This document shows positions 1 to 8,602 of a stretch of 64,000 bases of DNA, one piece after another. The DNA lies in NCBI RefSeq assembly GCF_017377795.1, contig NZ_JAFRDR010000001.1, forward strand, positions 558,001-622,000, given 5' to 3'. Position numbers and translations under genes: made by a program. Origin of the DNA: Williamsia soli. Its GTDB lineage: Bacteria; Actinomycetota; Actinomycetes; Mycobacteriales; Mycobacteriaceae. The notes below the pieces were generated by a model. The model worked only from the letters and a program-made list of their open reading frames with translations. It was not told where the DNA came from and searched no databases. Each line of letters begins with the position of its first letter. The stretch's first letter is position 1.

Positions 1-359
1 CGACCCGAACTGATTCGGTCGCGGACCCGGATGATCCCGACCACCGCGACGGCGAGGATCACCAGCGCTGCGGCGCCGTTGCCGACCATGATGATGGTGA
101 CGGTGTCGTCGATGTCGCTGCGCTTGGTCGCGGGGTGGTCGGCGGCGAGTGAGTCGCTGATCGCGGCGCGGACGGCGACGTGATTGAACGCCTGCCAGAT
201 GGCGGCGATCGCCAGAGCCGCGAGCGCGACCAGCCACACGATCACCGCGGTGTCGACGACGCGGGGTCGCTCATCGGCGACGGGCTCACGCAGTGGGACG
301 ATCCGGATCTCCGGCCGGCCCGGACGCGGGGGCGGGGGTGGCCGTCCGGGTTCGGTCAT
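1..359 (-). CDS. Hypothetical membrane protein, 3' end off the left edge
   Basis: The gene reads leftward from an ATG at 359-357, and 119 codons are visible before the window ends, so the C-terminus is missing. The protein begins with a Pro/Arg-rich cytoplasmic tail (about 30 residues), then a hydrophobic segment (about residues 37-52, rich in Ala, Leu, Ile and Val). A polar stretch of about 35 residues follows, then a second hydrophobic segment (about residues 85-108) ending in basic residues. This looks like a small two-helix inner-membrane protein. I do not recognise a family. It is divergent from dnaK, and the 352-bp gap between them carries the dnaK control region. Frame, codon use and the membrane pattern support a real gene. 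Confidence 0.6.
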   Translation of the reverse strand, partial: MTEPGRPPPPPRPGRPEIRIVPLREPVADERPRVVDTAVIVWLVALAALAIAAIWQAFNHVAVRAAISDSLAADHPATKRSDIDDTVTIIMVGNGAAALVILAVAVVGIIRVRDRISSG

Positions 360-482
360 AGCGCGATGTTACGCCGGGGAGCCCCCGGCACCCCCGATGA
401 TGTGCTGTTTTGGCGATGCCGACCTGGGCTTCCGTTCGCCAGAAGGGCCCATTTCCGGGGGTGGGGGAGCGTCCAATCTCGA

Positions 483-503
483 CTTGAGTGGACTGCACTC
501 AAG
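483..503. promoter_or_regulatory. HAIR operator 1 (HspR binding site), perfect
   Basis: CTTGAGT, seven bases, ACTCAAG: an exact match to the HspR-associated inverted repeat known from Streptomyces and mycobacteria. It lies about 230 bp upstream of the dnaK start and just upstream of the SigH-like promoter. HspR is encoded by the last gene of the operon, so autoregulation is expected. Confidence 0.93.
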
Positions 504-517
504 TTTTTTGAGGAATC

Positions 518-544
518 GGGAACACTTTGCGACCGGGGCCCGTT
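518..544 (+). promoter_or_regulatory. SigH/SigR-type promoter for dnaK
   Basis: GGGAAC at 518-523, an 18-base spacer, then GTT at 542-544. This matches the GGGAAY-N18/19-GTT consensus of the oxidative and heat stress sigma factor SigH (SigR in Streptomyces). In mycobacteria dnaK is known to have a SigH-dependent promoter. It lies between the two HAIR repeats, which fits repression by HspR. Confidence 0.6.
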
Positions 545-559
545 ACACCTCTCGAGAGA

Positions 560-580
560 CCTGAGCGGCCAAGACTCAAG
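560..580. promoter_or_regulatory. HAIR operator 2, degenerate left arm
   Basis: CCTGAGC, seven bases, ACTCAAG. The right arm is perfect and the left arm matches the HAIR consensus at 5 of 7 positions with the correct N7 spacing. Multiple HAIR copies upstream of dnaK are usual in actinobacteria. It overlaps the region expected to be transcribed from the SigH-like promoter. Confidence 0.7.
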
Positions 581-585
581 CCGGT

Positions 586-615
586 TTGACGGAAGGTACC
601 GTCGGTCGGTAGAAG
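586..615 (+). promoter_or_regulatory. Possible housekeeping promoter for dnaK
   Basis: TTGACG at 586-591 and TAGAAG at 610-615 are separated by 18 bases. The -35 is good and the -10 is weak (no final T). It begins only 5 bp after the second HAIR repeat, so it could be a basal HspR-repressed promoter. Low confidence. Confidence 0.3.
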
Positions 616-711
616 TTGAGTCGATCGCGCTGAGGTCTCAGACAGAAACCACAAACGTGAACACACCGTGCCCCCGCCCGTAGCGGCGGCACTGCTTATA
701 GGAGGCAACAA

Positions 712-2553
712 ATGGCTCGTGCTGTTGGAATCGACCTGGGCACCACCAACTCGGTGGTCGCAGTGCTCGAAGGTGGAGAACCCACCGTCATCGCCAACGC
801 CGAGGGCGCCCGCACCACCCCGTCGGTGGTTGCTTTCGCCCGCAACGGCGAGGTTCTGGTCGGACAGCCGGCCAAGAACCAGGCAGTCACCAACGTCGAT
901 CGCACCATCCGTTCCGTCAAGCGCCACATGGGCGAAGAGTGGAACCAGTCGATCGACGACAAGAACTACACCCCGCAGGAGATCAGCGCTCGTACGCTGA
1001 TGAAGCTCAAGCGGGACGCGGAGAGCTACCTCGGTGACGAGGTCGTGGACGCGGTCATCACCGTGCCGGCCTACTTCAACGACGCCCAGCGTCAGGCGAC
1101 CAAGGAAGCCGGTCAGATCGCCGGCCTCAACGTGCTCCGCATCGTCAACGAGCCGACCGCTGCCGCACTGGCATACGGCCTGGACAAAGGCGAGAAGGAA
1201 CAGACCATCCTGGTCTTCGACCTCGGCGGCGGCACGTTCGACGTGTCCCTGCTCGAGATCGGCGACGGCGTCGTCGAGGTCCGCGCGACCTCCGGCGACA
1301 ACCACCTCGGTGGCGACGACTGGGATCAGCGCGTGGTCGACTGGCTCGTCGAGAAGTTCAAGGCTCAGAACGGCATCGATCTGACCAAGGACAAGATGGC
1401 TCTGCAGCGTCTGCGTGAGGCTGCCGAGAAGGCGAAGATCGAATTGTCCTCGGGACAGAGCACCTCGATCAACCTGCCGTACATCACGGTCGACGCGGAC
1501 AAGAACCCGCTCTTCCTCGATGAGCAGCTCACCCGCAGTGAGTTCCAGAAGATCACCAACGATCTGCTCGAGCGCACTCGCGCCCCGTTCCAGGCCGTGG
1601 TCAAGGACGCCGGCATCTCCGTCGGTGACATCGACCATGTCGTGCTGGTCGGTGGCTCGACCCGCATGCCCGCAGTGAGCGAACTGGTCAAGGAACTGAC
1701 CGGTGGACAGGACCCCAACAAGGGTGTGAACCCGGACGAGGTCGTGGCCGTCGGTGCCGCCCTGCAGGCCGGTGTTCTCCGTGGCGAGGTCAAGGACGTT
1801 CTGCTCCTCGACGTCACCCCGCTGTCCCTCGGCATCGAGACCAAGGGCGGCGTGATGCACAAGCTGATCGAGCGCAACACCACGATCCCGACCAAGCGGT
1901 CCGAGACCTACACGACGGCAGAGGACAACCAGCCGTCGGTGCAGATCCAGGTCTATCAGGGCGAGCGTGAGATCGCTTCGCACAACAAGCTGCTCGGATC
2001 GTTCGAGCTGGCCGGGATCGCTCCCGCACCGCAGGGCGTCCCGCAGATCGAGGTGACCTTCGACATCGATGCCAACGGCATCGTGCACGTCACCGCGAAG
2101 GACAAGGGCACCGGCAAGGAGAACACCATCCGGATCCAGGACGGCTCGGGCCTGTCGAAGGACGAGATCGACCGCATGATCAAGGATGCCGAAGCACACG
2201 CCGACGAAGATCGTCAGCGTCGTGAAGAGGCCGAGACCCGCAACCAGGCGGAGTCGCTGGTGAACCAGACCGAGAAGTTCCTCAAGGACTCCGACGACAA
2301 GGTTCCCGCCGAACTCAAGACCAAGGTCGAGGGTTCCATCGAAGGTGTTCGCGAAGCGCTCAAGGGCACCGATCTCGGTGCGGTGAAGTCGGCGGTCGAG
2401 AAGTTGACCACCGAGTCGCAGGAGCTCGGCCAGGCGATCTACGCCAACGCCGGTGCTGAAGAGGGCGCAGCGACGCCCGGTGGAGCCGACGACGTCGTCG
2501 ACGCAGAGGTCGTCGACGAAGGTGCAGACGACAACGCCGAGGACAAGAAGTGA
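712..2553 (+). CDS. dnaK: Hsp70 chaperone DnaK
   Basis: ATP-dependent cytoplasmic Hsp70 that binds unfolded polypeptides and works with DnaJ and GrpE encoded just downstream. At 613 residues it is the usual actinobacterial length. The N-terminus has the phosphate-binding motif GIDLGTTNS, and the ATPase domain has [10 protein letters not shown] near residue 175 and GGSTRMP near residue 318. The substrate-binding domain follows, then an acidic tail ([17 protein letters not shown]). A strong AGGAGG sits at 700-705. The gene is the first of the operon dnaK-grpE-dnaJ-hspR and is controlled by HAIR repeats and a SigH-like promoter. In mycobacteria DnaK also acts as co-repressor with HspR. The long reverse-frame reading across it is a codon-bias shadow. 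Confidence 0.98.
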   Translation: MARAVGIDLGTTNSVVAVLEGGEPTVIANAEGARTTPSVVAFARNGEVLVGQPAKNQAVTNVDRTIRSVKRHMGEEWNQSIDDKNYTPQEISARTLMKLKRDAESYLGDEVVDAVITVPAYFNDAQRQATKEAGQIAGLNVLRIVNEPTAAALAYGLDKGEKEQTILVFDLGGGTFDVSLLEIGDGVVEVRATSGDNHLGGDDWDQRVVDWLVEKFKAQNGIDLTKDKMALQRLREAAEKAKIELSSGQSTSINLPYITVDADKNPLFLDEQLTRSEFQKITNDLLERTRAPFQAVVKDAGISVGDIDHVVLVGGSTRMPAVSELVKELTGGQDPNKGVNPDEVVAVGAALQAGVLRGEVKDVLLLDVTPLSLGIETKGGVMHKLIERNTTIPTKRSETYTTAEDNQPSVQIQVYQGEREIASHNKLLGSFELAGIAPAPQGVPQIEVTFDIDANGIVHVTAKDKGTGKENTIRIQDGSGLSKDEIDRMIKDAEAHADEDRQRREEAETRNQAESLVNQTEKFLKDSDDKVPAELKTKVEGSIEGVREALKGTDLGAVKSAVEKLTTESQELGQAIYANAGAEEGAATPGGADDVVDAEVVDEGADDNAEDKK

Positions 2554-3131
2554 CCGGTCCGGGATCCGAACCGGTCACGGAGACAGACACGGAAGCTGCG
2601 GACGTACCGGAAACGGAAGACGTCTTCGCACAGCCGGATTCGGAAGACACCGTGGACGCTGCCCTCGACGAGGCCGTATCGGACGCGTCCGGTTCGGATC
2701 GGGAGACCGAGCTGATCGCGGACCTGCAACGAGTGCACGCCGAGTACGCCAACTACCGGCGTCGCGCCGAGCGGGACAAGGTCTCGGCACAGCAGTACGG
2801 CAAGGGCGATCTGATCAGGTCGCTGTTGCCGGTGCTGGACGACCTCGACCGGGCCCGCGCGCATGGTGACCTGGAAGCGGGCCCGTTGCGTGCGGTGGCC
2901 GATAAGATCACGGAAACCCTCAGCAGCGCGGGCCTTGCGTCCTTCGGAGCCGAGGGAGACCCGTTCGACCCGGCACTCCACGAAGCCGTGCAGCACGAAG
3001 GTGAGGGATCGCGTCCGGTGATCGGGACCGTGTACCGACAGGGTTTCCGACTCGGTGACCGCGTCCTACGCACCGCCATGGTGGTCGTCGTGGACGGACC
3101 GGACACCCCGGCCGCGGCCACCCAGGAATGA
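2550..3131 (+). CDS. grpE: Nucleotide exchange factor GrpE
   Basis: Releases ADP from DnaK to reset the chaperone cycle. The GTG start overlaps the dnaK stop by four bases (GTGA), so translation is probably coupled. The 193-residue product has an acidic, disordered N-terminus (about 50 residues), then the GrpE coiled coil ([20 protein letters not shown]) and a C-terminal beta wing including the conserved FDPALHEAV and [18 protein letters not shown] segments. This is the expected architecture and length for the family. Confidence 0.96.
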   Translation: MTGPGSEPVTETDTEAADVPETEDVFAQPDSEDTVDAALDEAVSDASGSDRETELIADLQRVHAEYANYRRRAERDKVSAQQYGKGDLIRSLLPVLDDLDRARAHGDLEAGPLRAVADKITETLSSAGLASFGAEGDPFDPALHEAVQHEGEGSRPVIGTVYRQGFRLGDRVLRTAMVVVVDGPDTPAAATQE

Positions 3132-3137
3132 GCTCCT

Positions 3138-3164
3138 CGGCCCAGGCGCACCGCGCCTGGGCCG
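3138..3164 (+). promoter_or_regulatory. Strong hairpin between grpE and dnaJ
   Basis: A perfect 12-bp inverted repeat (3138-3149 with 3153-3164) around a 3-base loop begins six bases after the grpE stop. No T-run follows, so it is not a classical intrinsic terminator. It could attenuate dnaJ-hspR expression, act as a processing or stability element, or be a weak terminator of the kind found in high-GC genomes. Confidence 0.55.
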
Positions 3165-3227
3165 GGATCTCTCCACCCACGAACACATATATGGACGAGA
3201 ATGACAAAGAGAAGGAGGTGACGCCTG

Positions 3228-4417
<1,190 letters not shown>

Positions 4418-4421
<4 letters not shown>

Positions 4422-4828
4422 CCTCACCGCGCGATGGCCGGGAATCGGCCGAGCAGACGGCCAGGATGTTCGTGATCTCGGTCGCCGCGGAACTCGCCGG
4501 GATGCATGCACAGACGCTGCGGACCTACGACCGGCTCGGTCTGGTCACCCCGCAGCGTGCGGCAGGAGGAGGCCGCCGCTACTCCTCGCGCGACGTCGAA
4601 TTGTTGCGCGAGGTGCAGCGGCTCTCTCAGGACGAAGGCGTGAACCTCGCGGGGATCAAGCGGGTGATCGAGCTGACGAATCAGGTGGACGCACTGCAGA
4701 GCCGGGTTCGTGAACTCGAGGCAGAACTCGCCAACTCCCGCGGCGGACGGCCGGGCGACCTCGTGCCGATGCCCCGTACCAGCGCTCTCGTGGTGTGGAA
4801 GCCCCGCCGCGATCGTCCGAATCGGTAA
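4418..4828 (+). CDS. hspR: Heat-shock repressor HspR (MerR family)
   Basis: DNA-binding repressor of the dnaK operon that recognises HAIR repeats, two of which lie upstream of dnaK. I chose the ATG at 4418 because it overlaps the dnaJ stop as ATGA; a TTG four codons upstream is less likely. The 136-residue product has a MerR helix-turn-helix starting FVISVAAELAGMHAQTLRTY, the wing residues GRRYSSRDV, a coiled coil (LQSRVRELEAELA), and the basic tail ALVVWKPRR typical of actinobacterial HspR. The known circuit is titration of DnaK away from HspR during heat shock. Confidence 0.96.
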
Positions 4829-4858
4829 CGAGCGACCAGTGCCGGGCGATACGCGGGT

Positions 4859-6043
4859 ATGAGTCAGGTACTCGGGATCTCCGTCACAGACGTGGAGATC
4901 GCTTCGGTCGTGGCCGAATCCGGTACCGGTGACATTCTCGCCCGCAACTTCGTCGAGCTGCCCGGCACCGGTCCGGACGTGGCTTTCGATGCCATTTACC
5001 AGCTGATCGAGTCGGCTCCCATCGAGCCCGCGGCGATCACCATCGCGTGCTCGGACAGCGGTATGCAGCTTGCCATCGCCGACATCATCGCGGCCGGGGT
5101 GGTACCGGATTTCCTGGCGCCGCCCGACCCGACGGAGCCCACGCCCGCGCGAAAGCCGAGCTGGTTTCCGCGGACAACCGTGGTCGGCACTCCGGTCGCC
5201 TTCGCCGAGATCGCTGCCGGGCCGTACGGCTCCCCGCAGTTCGAGTCGCGCGGCGTGGTCGCGGTGGCGGCGCTCGACACCAGCGGCGCGCTCTTCCCCG
5301 GACAGTCCGTGGCACTCGTCGACACCGCCACTCGGACTGTCGTCGGGGCCAGCGCCGTGTCTCCCCTGGGTGACCGTCTGGCGGTGACCGAACCGGATGG
5401 TGCGCAAACGCTCGCCGACGCCATCGGCGTGATCGGAAACCCCACCGGCGGGTTGTTCGGTCTGCTCGTGATCGGACCCGGGGCTCAGATACCCGGTGTC
5501 GCACCATCTTTGGAGTACGCACTACAACTGCCGGTCCAGATCGCCGAGGATCCTCAGTACACCTCGGCACACGGTGCCGCGCTGGTCGCGGCTGCCGCAG
5601 CAGGGGGCAGCCGCGACAACAGTCGTTGGGTGCTGCTCTCCGCGGCCGCCGGCGCTGCTCTCCTGCTCGCGATCGGTGTGATCGTCGCAGTGGTGATGAC
5701 CGGCGGTAACAGCACCCCCGAGACGGCGGTGGACGAGAATCCGGTGTCCGGGATATCTGCGAGTTCGAGCACCAGCACCGCGGTGTCCACGTCGACGGGC
5801 CAATCGCGCATCTCCTCGCCGACAGTGGCGCCCCCGACGACGACCACCACGACCACTGTCGCGCCGCCACCACCTCCGCCGCCGACCAGGACGATCACCC
5901 AGGTGCCGCCGCCGGTGACGGTCACCCAGGCGCCGCCGCCGGTCACGACGACCACGCCACCGACGACCACCACCTCTTCAACCACAACATCGCCGGTTAC
6001 GCCGACAACTACTGATGCGACGACCACGACTACGACGAGCTGA
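4859..6043 (+). CDS. Single-pass membrane protein with long Pro/Thr-rich extracytoplasmic tail
   Basis: The 394-residue protein starts MSQVLGISVTDVEIASVV, resembling the N-terminal domain of uncharacterised mycobacterial proteins that begin with VLGVSM-type sequences (DUF7159 group, by recollection). Residues 1-245 are globular with an Asp/Ala/Gly-rich pattern. One transmembrane helix lies at about residues 259-282. After it, about 100 residues are almost entirely Thr, Pro, Ser and Val, with TTTT and PPPPPP runs. Such tails in this order are often mannosylated and span the cell wall; that is inference here. It starts 30 bp after hspR and could be read through from the heat-shock operon. Function unknown. 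Confidence 0.7.
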   Translation: MSQVLGISVTDVEIASVVAESGTGDILARNFVELPGTGPDVAFDAIYQLIESAPIEPAAITIACSDSGMQLAIADIIAAGVVPDFLAPPDPTEPTPARKPSWFPRTTVVGTPVAFAEIAAGPYGSPQFESRGVVAVAALDTSGALFPGQSVALVDTATRTVVGASAVSPLGDRLAVTEPDGAQTLADAIGVIGNPTGGLFGLLVIGPGAQIPGVAPSLEYALQLPVQIAEDPQYTSAHGAALVAAAAAGGSRDNSRWVLLSAAAGAALLLAIGVIVAVVMTGGNSTPETAVDENPVSGISASSSTSTAVSTSTGQSRISSPTVAPPTTTTTTTVAPPPPPPPTRTITQVPPPVTVTQAPPPVTTTTPPTTTTSSTTTSPVTPTTTDATTTTTTS

Positions 6044-6050
6044 GTCTCGC

Positions 6051-7202
6051 TCAGACCGGGTCGTGCTGCATCTTGCTCGCCGGAAGTCCTGCGATCAGCA
6101 GTCGCCGTCGCGTGTTCGCGATCATCTCCGGAGACCCGGCGAGTAATACCTGATGCTGCGTCCAGTCCCTGCCGTATCCGAGTACGGCGTCGGCGAGTTG
6201 CCCCTGTACTCGCTCCAGCGTGATGCGGCCGGATTCGTCACTGGCAGTGCTCCACCACGGATCGGTGTCGTCTTCGACCACGGTCGTGACCGTCAGCCAC
6301 GGATTGGTGGCGACCATGCGCCACAGCCGGGACAGGTCGTAGAGATCCGCCGGGTATCGCGCTCCGTAGAACAGGTGGACAGCCGGCGCGTCGGCGCGGA
6401 ACGAGAGTTCGATGAGCAGCGCCCGCAGCGGCGCCAGCCCGGTGCCACCGGCGATCATCAGGACGTCACGGTCGGTGTCGACGGTGAGGGTGCCGTGGCT
6501 CTGTGCCAGCTGCCAGACGTCGCCGACCTGGGTCTCGGTGACGATCGAGTTGCTGATGGAACCACCGGGGACCGCGCGTACATGGAACTCGAGCTCGCCG
6601 TCGGGATTCGGCGGGATCGACGGAGAGAAGTGTCGCCAGATCCGCGGCCACTGCGGAATCTGAACCTCGAGGTACTGGCCTGCTGCAAATGTCAGTGGCT
6701 GCGCCGCTTTCAGTCGCACCACGGCCAAATCTCGCGACAGTCGGTACTTTTCGGCCACAACGGCCTGCCAGGTCGCAGGTCCGGGCGCGGAGTGGGCGGC
6801 ACCGCGCATGACGCCGGTGGTGAGCATGAAGGCCTGCGACACGACATTCGCGAAGTCTTCGTCCCAGCGGTCGCCCATCGTCACCGCGATCTCACGCATC
6901 AGAGCGGCGAAGAACTGGTGATAGTTCTCTTCGGTGACGCCGTACTTGCGGTGGTCCCGTCCGAGTTGCCCGAGGAACTCGAGGAGTCGTGGGTGGTTGT
7001 CCCGGTCGGGGACGGTTTCCAGCACGTACTCGATGACCCGGAACAGCATCGCCCGCTGGTGGCCCATGTTTGCCGGGAAGAGCTCACGCAACTCCGGATT
7101 CGTCGCGAAGAGCCGTAGGTAGAAGTTCGAGGTGAACCGATCAGGATCTGCGTTCAGCACATCACGCACCTGCAAGAGCGCGTGACGTGTATGCGTTCCC
7201 AC
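6051..7202 (-). CDS. Two-domain flavohemoglobin (globin plus FAD/NAD(P)H reductase)
   Basis: Residues 1-135 form a globin domain with NFYLRLFATNPELRELFP (B to C-D region) and a proximal-His segment GRDHRKYGV. Residues about 150-383 form a ferredoxin-reductase-type module with RHFSPSIP as FAD site and GGTGLAPLRALL as nucleotide site. Classic flavohemoglobins turn NO into nitrate. The RDHRKYGV segment and divergent FAD motif resemble the mycobacterial type II branch, whose role is less clear. The start is the GTG at 7202 with GGGGAAGG about ten bases upstream; the open frame extends to an ATG at 7370 but the extra 56 residues are not globin-like and would overlap the divergent gene. Expected length 383 residues. 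Confidence 0.85.
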   Translation of the reverse strand: MGTHTRHALLQVRDVLNADPDRFTSNFYLRLFATNPELRELFPANMGHQRAMLFRVIEYVLETVPDRDNHPRLLEFLGQLGRDHRKYGVTEENYHQFFAALMREIAVTMGDRWDEDFANVVSQAFMLTTGVMRGAAHSAPGPATWQAVVAEKYRLSRDLAVVRLKAAQPLTFAAGQYLEVQIPQWPRIWRHFSPSIPPNPDGELEFHVRAVPGGSISNSIVTETQVGDVWQLAQSHGTLTVDTDRDVLMIAGGTGLAPLRALLIELSFRADAPAVHLFYGARYPADLYDLSRLWRMVATNPWLTVTTVVEDDTDPWWSTASDESGRITLERVQGQLADAVLGYGRDWTQHQVLLAGSPEMIANTRRRLLIAGLPASKMQHDPV

Positions 7203-7313
7203 TTCGAGCCCGACCTTCCCCTGTGCGGCCTCGTGCGGCCGGCGCGTTCGCTCTCCCGGACAGTTTATTGCCCAAGGCCTGTATATACGCCCAGGCGACA
7301 GTGGATGGCTGGG

Positions 7314-7325
7314 TACAGTTGTCAG
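7314..7325 (+). promoter_or_regulatory. -10 box of a leaderless promoter
   Basis: TACAGT at 7314-7319 fits TANNNT and ends six bases before the ATG at 7326, so transcription would start at or next to the start codon. Confidence 0.5.
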
Positions 7326-8582
7326 ATGGCAGAGGAGCGTGCCAAGCACCAGGTGCGCCGGGGCGCACACGCCGGGTCGGGTGAGGATGGGTCCGGTGTA
7401 CTGGCACGTGGTTTGCAGACGGACGAGAAGACCATGGGGGCGGGGGAGAAGCAGCGAGTGGGGGAGTCGCTATTGCCGGTGTCCACGGGAGCACTGGCGG
7501 GGGTGATCTCCGGGATCGTCGACACGCACGTGCATCAGTGGGATCCGCTGCGCTCTCCGCGGGAGGCGTCCAAGCGGACGCGGCTCTACCGCGCGGCCCC
7601 GGTGTTCGGCAGAGCAATATTCCGGTATGCGGTGACACAGAAGGATCGCGAACTCGTCCTGGATCCGAAGTTCGTGACCAGGCCGTATCTGCCGAAGCAC
7701 TATCAGCACGACGCCGCGGCGGTGCTGCTGACCGCCGGCGTTCCGGTCGAATCCGTTGTCCACATGCAGGCGGATTGGCGGACGGAAGAACCCATGGCGG
7801 CGGCGGCCGAGACCAGGTGGGTCGCAGGCCTGCCGTTCGGTGTGAACGGGACGCCGGAGTTGGGCGCCATCGTTGCGCGCGGTGATCCCCGGAGCCCGTT
7901 CTTCGCGCAGTTGTTGGACGTGCACCTCGACATCTCCGACCGCGTCACCGGCATCCGTGCCATGGCTGCCCATCATCCGGACCCGAAGGTGCGCAGTTGG
8001 GCCGAGGCTGAAGGACTGCTCGCGGACCCCGACTTCCTCCGCGGCTTCGCCGCGCTGGCCGAGCGAGATCTGGTGTTCGATGCCTGGGTGTACTCGCACC
8101 AGTTACGCGACGTCCGGACGTTGGCGCGCGAGTACCCCGAGACCACGATCGTGCTCAATCACTTCGGCACACCGGTCGGTCTGTTCGGGCCGATGGGGCA
8201 GAGCACCGGTCACACGGCCGCCCAGCGTCATGAGCTGATGCGCGCCTGGCGTGAGGACATCTCGGCAGTTGCCCAGTGCCAGAACGTGGTCGTGAAACTG
8301 TCCGGCCTGGCCTTCCCGCTCCTCGGCTACGGACACCAGCGTTCCGGCAACATCGGCACCCAGCAGACCCTGACCAGCATGACCGGTCCACTCCTCGAAC
8401 ACGTGGTGTCGGTGTTCGGCCCGGACCGCATGATGTTCGGATCGAACTTTCCCGCCGACAAACCGAATGCCACGATGGCCACCATCGTCGGCACGGAGCT
8501 CGACGTGCTCGAACCATATGGAGACGAATTGCTGCGAAAGGTCTTTCGCGACAACGCCCGCAGGGTCTACCGGATCGACTGA
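7326..8582 (+). CDS. Amidohydrolase-2 family metal-dependent hydrolase
   Basis: TIM-barrel hydrolase of the amidohydrolase 2 superfamily (COG3618-like). The metal site HxH appears in VDTHVHQWDP about 64 residues from the start. Later markers include TIVLNHFGTP and the C-terminal MFGSNFPADK and VFRDNARRVYRI typical of the family. Family members open lactones or cleave C-N and C-C bonds in catabolic pathways; the substrate here is unknown. I chose the ATG at 7326 (418 residues) because a TACAGT box lies six bases upstream and the protein would be leaderless. An internal ATG at 7434 is an alternative, since the first 60 residues are low-complexity and Gly/Glu-rich. Convergent with the next gene. 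Confidence 0.82.
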   Translation: MAEERAKHQVRRGAHAGSGEDGSGVLARGLQTDEKTMGAGEKQRVGESLLPVSTGALAGVISGIVDTHVHQWDPLRSPREASKRTRLYRAAPVFGRAIFRYAVTQKDRELVLDPKFVTRPYLPKHYQHDAAAVLLTAGVPVESVVHMQADWRTEEPMAAAAETRWVAGLPFGVNGTPELGAIVARGDPRSPFFAQLLDVHLDISDRVTGIRAMAAHHPDPKVRSWAEAEGLLADPDFLRGFAALAERDLVFDAWVYSHQLRDVRTLAREYPETTIVLNHFGTPVGLFGPMGQSTGHTAAQRHELMRAWREDISAVAQCQNVVVKLSGLAFPLLGYGHQRSGNIGTQQTLTSMTGPLLEHVVSVFGPDRMMFGSNFPADKPNATMATIVGTELDVLEPYGDELLRKVFRDNARRVYRID

Positions 8583-8602
8583 CCGCCGGTGCGCCGCGAT
8601 TG

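Larger units (their letters stand above)
360..711. other. Intergenic control region upstream of dnaK
   Basis: This 352-bp gap between divergent genes holds the heat-shock control elements listed separately: a perfect HAIR repeat, a second degenerate HAIR repeat and a SigH-type promoter. The dnaK ribosome binding site AGGAGG lies at 700-705, six bases before the ATG. I saw no gene in this stretch. Confidence 0.8.

Noticed and set aside
499-2199. Long open frame on the minus strand opposite dnaK
   Set aside because: It mirrors the codon bias of dnaK in a high-GC genome; no domain and no start context.
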